Part shown: positions 1-5,395 of the stretch, one piece after another
How positions within the stretch are numbered: position 1 is the first letter of the stretch
How the letters are laid out: each line of letters starts with the position of its first letter
Assembly (NCBI GenBank): GCA_905234005.1
Contig: CAJOFW010000076.1
Coordinates: 1-6,304 of the forward strand
Length of the DNA stretch: 6,304 bases
From: an uncultured Oscillospiraceae bacterium
GTDB taxonomy: Bacteria > Bacillota > Clostridia > Oscillospirales > Oscillospiraceae
Reading direction: 5' to 3'
The notes under the pieces: model-generated
What the model was told of the DNA's origin: nothing
Seen by the model: the letters and a program-made list of their open reading frames with translations, nothing else
Databases searched by the model: none
Translations under genes and position numbers: made by a program

Positions 1-155
1 AATATACAGAAACTGGATGAAATATAGGAAAACCGGTCTCAGGAAAAACAACCTGCCGGGTTGGCGTATAAACCCGATTCACAAAGCCGGGGTCTTGCGG
101 ACAGGCGGAAAATATCACGATGGCAATGGAACAAAACGGCGTGACGCCGGCGGCG
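1..155. other. Non-coding left edge, downstream of the zinc-ribbon gene
   Basis: I see no credible gene here. The first 50 or so bases are visibly richer in A and T than the rest of the window. Short open frames on the plus strand run straight into the antisense of the zinc-ribbon gene, lack a ribosome binding site and have an Arg/Pro/Ser-rich composition typical of shadow frames. The only structure of note is the small GC hairpin next to the stop codon of the zinc-ribbon gene, listed separately. Confidence 0.6.
133..149 (-). terminator. Weak candidate intrinsic terminator after the zinc-ribbon gene
   Basis: Read on the minus strand, CGGCG, TCA, CGCCG forms a 5-bp all-GC stem with a 3-nt loop, followed directly by TTTTGTT. 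It begins 6 bp past the TAA stop of the zinc-ribbon gene. The location and the T-run suit the end of the minus-strand operon. The stem is short and the T-run is interrupted, so it may be weak or not functional. Confidence 0.35.
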
Positions 156-1058
156 TTACCAGTCCGAATCCCAGTCCGTATCATCGCTGTCCCAGGAATC
201 CCAGTCGGAGTCGCCGCTGTCCCAGGAATCCCGGTCGGAGTTGCCGCTGTCCGACGAGCTGTAATAGGAGCTGTCCTGTATGGAGTCCCACGCGGAGGAA
301 TCCTGGAAATCGCTGACGCCCCAGCCGGCGTTCCAGTCGTCGCCGAGGCTGTAATCGTCGTAGTAGTAGTCGTCGTAATCGTCGAACGGCTCGTCGTAGA
401 GCGGGTACCAGGTATCGTCGTCCGCGTCGGTATAGGTGTAGTACCAGTCGTCGAGATAGTGGTAATAGATGATGTTCTCCCCGGGAACGCCGTAGTATCC
501 GTCCTGTCTGTGCCGGAAGCCCTGAAACAGCCGGGAGACGATCACGACGGCCAGGATGATCAGCGCCGCCCGCACAAACGGGGCGCTCAGAAATCCGCGC
601 CGGGGCGGTCGGCCGCCGGGATGCCCTCCGCCGGGATGCCCGCCGCCGGGCGGCTCCGGGGCGGGCGGCTCGCCGTCCGGGTACAGGCCCCGGTTGTGGC
701 ACTCCTCGAGAATCTTCCGGTACAGCTCGTCCACGCCGTGCGCCTCGTCCGGGCCTCGGTAGCGTATGGCGCGGCTTCCGTCGGATTTGTTTTTGTAGAC
801 GACGACGTTCGGCCCGTCGCGGTAGATGCCGAAGGCCATCGGGCGGTCAAAATCCTCCCCGATGAACACACGCATCTGGCGCAGCGGCATACCCTTCGCA
901 AGACACCAGGCACGGAGCTGCTCGATGGTGCGCGGGGGCTGGCCGTCGGGCGGCAGCTCGGTGATGAAGGCGTCGTTCGGAACGCCGCAGTGCGGACAGA
1001 AGGCTGCGTTGGGGTCAAGCGGCTCCCCGCAGCGGGGGCATTTGTCGATGTAGGCCAT
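156..1058 (-). CDS. Zinc-ribbon, single-pass membrane protein with Asp/Tyr/Trp/Ser-rich C-terminal tail
   Basis: This is a 300-aa protein of unknown function. Residues 7-24 form a zinc ribbon (CPRC, ten residues, CPHC). Residues about 42-126 form a compact alpha/beta region containing VVVYKNKSDGSRAIRYRG, which I recall as recurring in uncharacterised clostridial zinc-ribbon proteins. A Pro/Gly/His linker (130-152, GGGHP repeated) precedes a basic PPRRG and one hydrophobic helix (about 160-177, LIILAVVIV). From 187 to the end the chain is extremely acidic and aromatic: Asp/Tyr-rich to about 236, then Asp/Ser/Trp-rich, ending in 10-residue repeats around SDWDSWDSD. The positive-inside rule puts the zinc ribbon in the cytoplasm and the tail outside. 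There is no cleavable signal peptide. The start was chosen because GAGGAG (1067-1072) lies 8 nt upstream and the zinc ribbon begins at once; the longer open frame to 1244 overlaps the kinase gene. It lies 112 bp downstream of the kinase and may share its transcript. The gene call is secure; the function is not known. Confidence 0.85.
   Translation of the reverse strand: MAYIDKCPRCGEPLDPNAAFCPHCGVPNDAFITELPPDGQPPRTIEQLRAWCLAKGMPLRQMRVFIGEDFDRPMAFGIYRDGPNVVVYKNKSDGSRAIRYRGPDEAHGVDELYRKILEECHNRGLYPDGEPPAPEPPGGGHPGGGHPGGRPPRRGFLSAPFVRAALIILAVVIVSRLFQGFRHRQDGYYGVPGENIIYYHYLDDWYYTYTDADDDTWYPLYDEPFDDYDDYYYDDYSLGDDWNAGWGVSDFQDSSAWDSIQDSSYYSSSDSGNSDRDSWDSGDSDWDSWDSDDTDWDSDW
181..258 (-). repeat. 30-bp tandem repeat coding for the acidic tail
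   Basis: Units 181-210 and 211-240 agree at 27 of 30 positions. A degenerate third unit starts at 241 and a partial one lies before 181. The period equals ten codons, so the repeat encodes a ten-residue unit of the type DSDWDSWDSD (residues about 273-300 of the zinc-ribbon protein). The near identity at DNA level suggests recent duplication by slippage or unequal recombination, and tail length may vary between strains. Confidence 0.8.
612..656 (-). repeat. 15-bp repeat coding for a GGGHP linker
   Basis: Units 612-626 and 627-641 differ at one or two positions, and a diverged third unit spans 642-656. They encode the Gly/His/Pro linker (residues about 137-150) between the cytoplasmic domain and the membrane helix of the zinc-ribbon protein. 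It is a flexible spacer; its two histidines could bind metal, but nothing here shows that they do. Confidence 0.7.
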
Positions 1059-1066
1059 GTTTTTTG

Positions 1067-1072
1067 CTCCTC
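1067..1072 (-). promoter_or_regulatory. Ribosome binding site fixing the zinc-ribbon protein start
   Basis: GAGGAG on the minus strand, 8 nt before ATG at 1058. It decides between this start and an upstream in-frame ATG at 1244 inside the kinase gene. Confidence 0.75.
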
Positions 1073-1112
1073 TTTCTGCTATGTGTGATGTATTTTGTTG
1101 TATGGTTTTGCT

Positions 1113-1129
1113 GCCGAAAGCAGTTCGGC
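1113..1129 (-). other. Small perfect hairpin between the kinase and zinc-ribbon genes
   Basis: GCCGAA pairs with TTCGGC across a 5-nt loop. On the minus strand it is followed by AGCAAAACC rather than a T-run, so it is not a standard intrinsic terminator. It could mark an RNA processing or pausing point that lowers expression of the downstream gene, or it may be chance in GC-rich DNA. Confidence 0.35.
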
Positions 1130-1130
1130 G

Positions 1131-1169
1131 ATCAAATCCGGCGATAAAACCCGGCGATAAAACCCGGCG
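1131..1169 (-). repeat. 13-bp tandem repeat, three units, directly after the kinase stop codon
   Basis: On the minus strand, CGCCGGGTTTTAT occurs twice exactly (1169-1157 and 1156-1144). It is followed by CGCCGGATTTGAT (1143-1131) and a truncated CGCCGAAC that forms part of the hairpin at 1113-1129. The array begins one base past the TGA of the histidine kinase and fills a third of the gap before the zinc-ribbon gene. The period is not a multiple of three and the array lies outside the chosen coding regions. Confidence 0.9.
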
Positions 1170-1170
1170 G

Positions 1171-2523
1171 TCATTCTGCCGCTTCTGCCGAAACGCCGTC
1201 GTCTTCGACCGGCCCGGGCAGGGGGAGGAGCACGCGAAGCTCAAACCAGCCGTTCTGTATCTTGACGGTCATGGAGCCCTCGTATTTCTCCACGATGCTG
1301 CGGATGCTTTTCATGCCATAGCCGTGATAACGGGCGTCCTTCCGGGTGGCGGGCAGTCCCGCCTCGAAACGAACCTCCTCCTCGCAGCAGTTCTCCACCC
1401 GGATGCGGACGAAGGCCTTCCGGCGGGAGACGGAGATGTGGATGAGCCGCTTATCCGGATCGGCGATCTTCTCCACGCTCTCGATGGCGTTGTCGAGGGC
1501 GTTGCCGAACAGGACGGAGAGATCCGTCGGCTTCATGAAGTCCAGCTCCTTGCCGTCCGCGACGCAGGTGACGGTGATGCCGAGATCCTGACAGGTCAGA
1601 GATTTGGCCGTCAGGAGCGTGTCGAGGACCTTGTTGCCGGTCTTGTTCTGCGCCTCGTAGCTGCGGATATCCCGCTCCAGCTCATCGAGATACCGCAGCT
1701 TGTCCTCGCTTCCAAGCTCGGAACGCAATATGCGGATGTGGTGCTTGAGGTCGTGGTATTTGCGGTTTATAAGCTCCACGCTCTCGGTGGATACGCGGTA
1801 GCTCTCCTTCTGCATATGCAGAAGCTTGCGCAGATACTCCCTCTCGAGCCTTGCGTGCATCTCACAGAGCTGGATGTGATACGCCAGCATCAGCCCCACG
1901 CCGCAGAGGTCGGCGAGCGTCCGAATCGCGAATATATCGCGCTCATACCGCCCGGAAAACGGCGTATTCGCCGAGGCGAAGCTGAGATTGGACAGCAGGA
2001 AGATCAGAAATCCCAGCAGCATCACGACCGCAAGCTCCCGGCCCGACAGCGTCAGCTCCCCGTTCTGTTCCCGGTAGTGGCGCTCCATCGCGAACACGAC
2101 GCCGTACACGAGCGCGTGGATGCCGACTAAAAAGAGAAGACCTGTCGCCGCGTTCATCGGCATGCCGAGGCTTGTCACGCCGTAGTAGTACATCTGCCAC
2201 TCGAACGAGGCGGCAAATTCGCCGAGGATGAATATACGCATGGAGAAGTACAGCGCCTTGCGCCAGCCGAACCCGGACAGATACAGGAACGCGAGAAACT
2301 GTATCCCGAAAATCACAAGCATACAGAGGACGAACAGCCACGAGCCGACGCCGTCCGTGAGATGCATGAACGCCGCGAGCGCGAGAAAAAACAGCGCGGA
2401 GATCGCCGCCGTCCTTCCGAGCGCGAAGCGCCGCCTCGTGACCGCGAGAAACACCGACAGGCTCAGCCAGTACGAGAGCGCGTAATACAGCCCCGGCGTG
2501 TGGCCGAGATCGGCGGCGGTCAT
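1171..2523 (-). CDS. GHKL-family sensor histidine kinase (AgrC-like, LytTR partner)
   Basis: This 450-aa membrane kinase phosphorylates the response regulator encoded just upstream. The N-terminal half is hydrophobic with about seven predicted helices (roughly 11-28, 38-54, 60-83, 88-106, 123-146, 162-182, 197-216) and no sizeable extracellular domain, so a signal would be sensed in or near the membrane. A helical linker leads to the H-box YHDLKHHI with the likely phospho-acceptor His257. The ATP-binding domain shows the N-box LFGNALDNAIES (Asn341, Asn345) and the glycine box HGYGMKSI (about 400-407). This is the GHKL layout of AgrC-type kinases rather than the classical HisKA type. The start overlaps the regulator stop codon as ATGA, with GAGGTG (2529-2534) upstream, indicating coupled translation. 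The C-terminal dozen residues (PGPVEDDGVSAEAAE) look like a disordered tail. The signal is unknown; there is no AgrB/AgrD homologue in the window. Confidence 0.95.
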   Translation of the reverse strand: MTAADLGHTPGLYYALSYWLSLSVFLAVTRRRFALGRTAAISALFFLALAAFMHLTDGVGSWLFVLCMLVIFGIQFLAFLYLSGFGWRKALYFSMRIFILGEFAASFEWQMYYYGVTSLGMPMNAATGLLFLVGIHALVYGVVFAMERHYREQNGELTLSGRELAVVMLLGFLIFLLSNLSFASANTPFSGRYERDIFAIRTLADLCGVGLMLAYHIQLCEMHARLEREYLRKLLHMQKESYRVSTESVELINRKYHDLKHHIRILRSELGSEDKLRYLDELERDIRSYEAQNKTGNKVLDTLLTAKSLTCQDLGITVTCVADGKELDFMKPTDLSVLFGNALDNAIESVEKIADPDKRLIHISVSRRKAFVRIRVENCCEEEVRFEAGLPATRKDARYHGYGMKSIRSIVEKYEGSMTVKIQNGWFELRVLLPLPGPVEDDGVSAEAAE

Positions 2524-3230
2524 TTGCTCACCTCGTTCATGTAGTCGTTCAGGGCGTCGAGAAGGGCCTTTTTGCGGGTACGGCTGACCTGAACGCGCTC
2601 CCCGTCCAGCAGAAGCTCGGCGCCCTGCACGCTGTCGACATACTCGAGGTTCACAAGATACGCCTTGCCGCAGCGGAAGAAATGCGCCGTGCCGAGCGCG
2701 TCCTCCGCCTCGGCCAGAGAGCCTCGTGAGAACACGCTGCCGGCGTCCGTGTGGTATATAAGCTCGTGGTCGCAGACCTCCACGTAGCGGATTTTCGCCA
2801 CGTCAAGCTTTTGGATGCCGCCTCGAATGGGTACGGTGATGTATCGACGGCGGCGGTTCGACATGCGGCCGATGGCGCGGTCTATGCGCTGGGAGAAGGC
2901 GTAATAGCTCACGGGCTTCAGCACGTAGTCGAGCGCGTCCACGGCGTAGCCCCGCATGACATACTGCGGCGTGTTGGTGATGAAGATGATGACGACCTCG
3001 CTGTCCAGGGCGCGTATGCGTTCGGCGGCGGTCATGCCGTCCATGAAACGCATGGCGATGTCCATGAGGATCAGGTCATAGTTCGCGGCGTAGCCGTCGG
3101 TGATCTCGTCGCCGTCGGTAAAGACGGCGACCGAAAACCGCTGGCCGCTCTCCTTCTCATAGCGCTCGAGATAGCCGAGAAGCTCGCGGCGGTATTCCTC
3201 GTCGTCCTCCACAAGGGCGATGCGGATCAT
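2520..3230 (-). CDS. LytTR-family response regulator (AgrA/LytR-like)
   Basis: This 236-aa transcription factor has a receiver domain (1-120) and a LytTR DNA-binding domain (about 128-235). The receiver has the acidic cluster Glu8-Asp9-Asp10, phospho-acceptor Asp57 in LILMDIAM, Thr85 and Lys105 (DYVLKP), so it should be phosphorylatable. The LytTR part is recognisable from IRYVEVCDHELIYHT, FFRCGKAYLVNLEYVDSV and the terminal VQVSRTRKKALLDAL. The usual MPxMDG loop reads AMRFMDG: the conserved proline after the phospho-site is replaced by Arg-Phe. The gene starts 6 bp after the hydrolase stop. Its ribosome binding site GAGGTG (3238-3243) contains the hydrolase TGA, so translation is likely coupled. 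It overlaps the kinase by 4 bp. Its likely targets are direct-repeat LytTR sites, none of which I could identify confidently nearby. Confidence 0.96.
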   Translation of the reverse strand: MIRIALVEDDEEYRRELLGYLERYEKESGQRFSVAVFTDGDEITDGYAANYDLILMDIAMRFMDGMTAAERIRALDSEVVIIFITNTPQYVMRGYAVDALDYVLKPVSYYAFSQRIDRAIGRMSNRRRRYITVPIRGGIQKLDVAKIRYVEVCDHELIYHTDAGSVFSRGSLAEAEDALGTAHFFRCGKAYLVNLEYVDSVQGAELLLDGERVQVSRTRKKALLDALNDYMNEVSK

Positions 3231-3236
3231 AGTCCT

Positions 3237-5180
3237 TCACCTCGCTTCATCATGACTGGCGGGCCGGAGGTCGGACTGCTCCGTGGCGTGAATGGGGCCT
3301 GCGTCCTCCACCGTCAGAGCGCCGTCCCGCAGCCGGACGCGGACACGCCGCCCGCCCATCGGAAACACGCAGTCGAGCGTGCGGAAAAACCGCGTCTGCG
3401 GCTTTACCTCGTATTCCGCGCCGCCGGGCACGAGGGGCCGCACCCCCACAAAATACCGGGCGAGCAGATAGATCGGGCTTGCCGCCCATGCGTGGCAAAG
3501 CGACTTGCCGAACGGGTCGCCGTACATTTCGTACTGCTCCTCGAGCGGCTTTGCGGGGTCATATTCCTCCCAGAACGTCACGGCCCCGAGGCGCAGCATG
3601 CCGCCCCAGTACGAGCGGAGCGCGGCCATCACCTCGTCGAGATATCCCAGACGGCACAGGGCCTCCAGCTCGAAAAAGCGGAAATACGGCGTTGTGATCG
3701 CGGGCACGTCGTCGTTGTGCAGCACGGTATCGACAAGCCTCCGGCAGCGGTCATCGTCCGCGATGCCGAACAGGATCGCGAAAATGTTGGCGTGGCGTGT
3801 GACGTTCCGGCGGCCGGAGGTGAAGGCGTCGATGTACGCGCCCTTCTCCTCGTCCCAGTAGTGCGTCTCAATGGCGGTGAGAAGCGCCGCACGGGCGCGC
3901 TCGTATGCCGTCCGCTCGCTGTCCGGGGCGAAGCGGGCCATGACGCGAAGGCTCTCGGCGAGAAGCATCTGCTCGGCGCAGAGCGGGCCGTCCCGGTCAA
4001 AATCGGCCCAGTCGACGAACACCCAGTCCCGTTCCCGGCCCACGATAAAGCCGCGCTCATCCCGCTGCGAGAGGCACAGCGCCATGAGTCCGCGCATGGA
4101 CGGCCACATCGACCGTGCGAACGACGCGTCGCCATAGCTGTCACAGTGTGCCTCCACGGAGAGCAGCCACAGCAGCGAGTAGTCGACGATCGTATTGACG
4201 TGCGTGCGCACCGGCTCGGACGGACTGAGGGCGATCAGCGTGCGCCGCTCCAGCGCCGCGTCCGCCGTCAGATAGCGGTTCACAAACAGGCTCTGGTACG
4301 CGTCGCCGCCCCATATCCATTTGTCACGCTTGATACCGTCGAGCATGAACGCCCCGCAGCACAGGGAGAACGTGTGCGCCGCGACCGCGAATATGCGGTT
4401 CAGCTCCGCGTCGTCGCTCTCAAATTGCGCGATCACGGGGATGTCGACGTACTGGTGGATCGCCCGGACGGCGTAGTCCCCGACGGCGCAGTCCGGGATG
4501 AACGCGTATCGCAGCGCCTGCCGGGGGCAGCGGCGCGTCACGGGATCGGGCGCGCAGCGATCATAGCACCCGACGGGATCAAGCGCCTCCGCCCGGGATT
4601 CGCCGAGATACACCGTCGGCGTGCCGTCGCCGACGACCTCGAGCGCCGCCGTCAGCTCGGTCTCAAAGCTCCACAGCACGCCGCCGTTCACCGCTTCGAC
4701 GGATACAGGCTCGTAAACCCTCTCCGTGTACGCCCAGTCGGACGGGTCGCGGCCGGGATCCGCAAAATAGCGGTTGTACGCCGCGGGGACGGGGTCTGCG
4801 TCGTAATCCTCCACGAGCCAGCCGCCGTCCGAGCGGATGATATCGCCCTCGATGAAGATTGACGGAACACAGCTCACGCAGCCGATGTGAACGTCCACAC
4901 GGTGTGTTCCGGCGGGGCAGGGGACGGGCGAGCCGAAGGGGTGCTTCCCGCCGTCGAGCTGCACATAGCCGACCGCGCCCGTGACGGCATGAACCGTGAA
5001 TACGGCATCCGCCGTGAGCGTATAGCTGCGCCGGAACACGACGCGCTGGCGAAAGCCCTCGCTCTTCCAGAAGGCGGGCCAGCCCACGCCGCGTTCCACG
5101 CGGGAAAAGTTCTGCTTCAGCGCGTGATAGCGCTCGAAATCCCCGGGGTACCAGAGCCAGTGGGCGTTCTCGGTGCGCAT
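3237..5180 (-). CDS. GH78-like glycoside hydrolase (alpha-L-rhamnosidase family), cytoplasmic
   Basis: GH78 enzymes remove terminal alpha-L-rhamnose by inversion. This 647-aa protein has an N-terminal beta-rich region (1-250) starting HWLWYPGDFERYHALKQNF, as in rhamnosidase N-terminal modules. An (alpha/alpha)6 catalytic domain follows (about 255-575), then a small C-terminal beta domain (about 578-625: VGVRPLVPGG to VRVRLRDG). The active-site block is DGIKRDKWIWGGD, with Asp281, Asp286 and Asp293. Counting back from WGGD, Asp286 sits where classical GH78 enzymes have the general-acid Glu. The likely general base is Glu538 or Glu539 in VTFWEEYDP. With no signal peptide or membrane helix and several free-looking cysteines, it should act inside the cell on imported oligosaccharides. 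AAGGAGGTG ends 8 nt before the ATG, supporting the start. It heads the operon with the two-component genes and is divergent from a second GH78-like gene. The family is clear; the substrate could be another sugar, since many GH78-like proteins are untested. Confidence 0.85.
   Translation of the reverse strand: MRTENAHWLWYPGDFERYHALKQNFSRVERGVGWPAFWKSEGFRQRVVFRRSYTLTADAVFTVHAVTGAVGYVQLDGGKHPFGSPVPCPAGTHRVDVHIGCVSCVPSIFIEGDIIRSDGGWLVEDYDADPVPAAYNRYFADPGRDPSDWAYTERVYEPVSVEAVNGGVLWSFETELTAALEVVGDGTPTVYLGESRAEALDPVGCYDRCAPDPVTRRCPRQALRYAFIPDCAVGDYAVRAIHQYVDIPVIAQFESDDAELNRIFAVAAHTFSLCCGAFMLDGIKRDKWIWGGDAYQSLFVNRYLTADAALERRTLIALSPSEPVRTHVNTIVDYSLLWLLSVEAHCDSYGDASFARSMWPSMRGLMALCLSQRDERGFIVGRERDWVFVDWADFDRDGPLCAEQMLLAESLRVMARFAPDSERTAYERARAALLTAIETHYWDEEKGAYIDAFTSGRRNVTRHANIFAILFGIADDDRCRRLVDTVLHNDDVPAITTPYFRFFELEALCRLGYLDEVMAALRSYWGGMLRLGAVTFWEEYDPAKPLEEQYEMYGDPFGKSLCHAWAASPIYLLARYFVGVRPLVPGGAEYEVKPQTRFFRTLDCVFPMGGRRVRVRLRDGALTVEDAGPIHATEQSDLRPASHDEAR
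3238..3243 (-). promoter_or_regulatory. Ribosome binding site of the regulator overlapping the hydrolase stop
   Basis: GAGGTG on the minus strand, 7 nt before ATG at 3230; its TG and the next A make the TGA stop of the GH78 gene. An additional AAGGA lies closer to the ATG, probably too near to be the main site. This arrangement favours re-initiation by ribosomes finishing the hydrolase. Confidence 0.7.
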
Positions 5181-5187
5181 CGGATGA

Positions 5188-5196
5188 CACCTCCTT
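5188..5196 (-). promoter_or_regulatory. Strong ribosome binding site of the GH78-like gene
   Basis: AAGGAGGTG on the minus strand, near-perfect complement to the 16S 3' end, 7 nt before ATG at 5180. It is the strongest such site in the window, suggesting the hydrolase is the most highly translated gene of the operon. Confidence 0.85.
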
Positions 5197-5203
5197 GTCG
5201 GTG

Positions 5204-5243
5204 CGGGATGGCGGGACGGTCAGGACACGGGACGGGGAAACGG
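5204..5243 (-). repeat. 8-bp periodic repeat in the leader of the GH78-led operon
   Basis: Written on the plus strand in steps of eight: CGGGATGG (5204), CGGGACGG (5212), TCAGGACA (5220), CGGGACGG (5228), GGAAACGG (5236). Two units are identical and two more share at least four of eight bases with them; the middle one is divergent. The array lies between the candidate promoter and the ribosome binding site of the hydrolase gene, so it would be in the untranslated leader if that promoter is used. Confidence 0.55.
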
Positions 5244-5252
5244 TTTACCCCA

Positions 5253-5281
5253 AAGGTAGCACAAAAGCAGAGAAATTTCCA
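5253..5281 (-). promoter_or_regulatory. Weak candidate promoter for the minus-strand operon
   Basis: On the minus strand, TGGAAA (5281-5276) and TACCTT (5258-5253) are separated by 17 bp. They match the sigma-A consensus at 4 of 6 and 3 of 6 positions. The position fits a leader of about 65 nt. The match is poor and the region has other AT-rich stretches, so the true start may be elsewhere or depend on an activator. Confidence 0.3.
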
Positions 5282-5333
5282 TCCCTCGGACGAAAACAGT
5301 CGCAGATTTTTTCACATTCTGCCTGAAATGGCG

Positions 5334-5362
5334 TTGCGAACCGGCGTCTTTCGCGGTATATT
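5334..5362 (+). promoter_or_regulatory. Sigma-A-type promoter for the divergent GH78-like gene
   Basis: TTGCGA (5334-5339) and TATATT (5357-5362) are separated by exactly 17 bp, matching the TTGACA/TATAAT consensus at 4 and 5 positions. Transcription would start near 5369, giving a leader of about 27 nt with the ribosome binding site at 5382-5387 (AGGAAG), which ends 8 nt before the ATG. It is the best promoter match in the window. Confidence 0.6.
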
Positions 5363-5380
5363 GGTAGCGGATTATCGGTA
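5353..5380 (+). repeat. 14-bp direct repeat over the -10 box and predicted transcription start
   Basis: GCGGTATATTGGTA (5353-5366) is followed immediately by GCGGATTATCGGTA (5367-5380), identical at 11 of 14 positions. The first copy contains the -10 hexamer and the second covers the predicted start site. The placement suits a repressor operator, but no binding protein can be named from the sequence. Confidence 0.6.
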
Positions 5381-5395
5381 AAGGAAGCTGGAACC

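Noticed and set aside
120..1088. A 322-codon plus-strand open frame with long valine/isoleucine runs
   Set aside because: It mirrors the Asp/Tyr-rich tail of the zinc-ribbon gene on the opposite strand: GAC and TAC codons read backwards give GTC and GTA valines. There is no independent support.
1059..1170. A small AgrD-like signal peptide gene beside the kinase
   Set aside because: The gap contains no start codon with a ribosome binding site on the minus strand apart from that of the zinc-ribbon gene, and no AgrB-like protein is present.
1059..1244. Upstream in-frame extension of the zinc-ribbon protein (62 more residues)
   Set aside because: It would overlap the end of the kinase gene and run through the tandem repeat; a good ribosome binding site sits just before the later ATG, where the zinc ribbon begins.
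1057..2130. A 357-codon plus-strand open frame opposite the kinase
   Set aside because: It is the shadow of the kinase gene, whose H-, N- and G-boxes are unmistakable.
2751..4862. A 703-codon open frame on the plus strand opposite the hydrolase and regulator genes
   Set aside because: It is antisense to two genes with clear family motifs, has no ribosome binding site, and its Arg/Val/Ala/His-rich, low-motif product is typical of GC-rich shadow frames.
5236..5250. Possible LytTR half-site (ACCGTTTCC on the minus strand)
   Set aside because: It fits only part of the known half-site pattern and no second copy lies at the expected 21-22 bp step.
5302..5322. Inverted repeat GCAGA/TCTGC with an 11-bp spacer in the divergent region
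   Set aside because: The arms are only 5 bp and the spacing is unremarkable; chance is likely.
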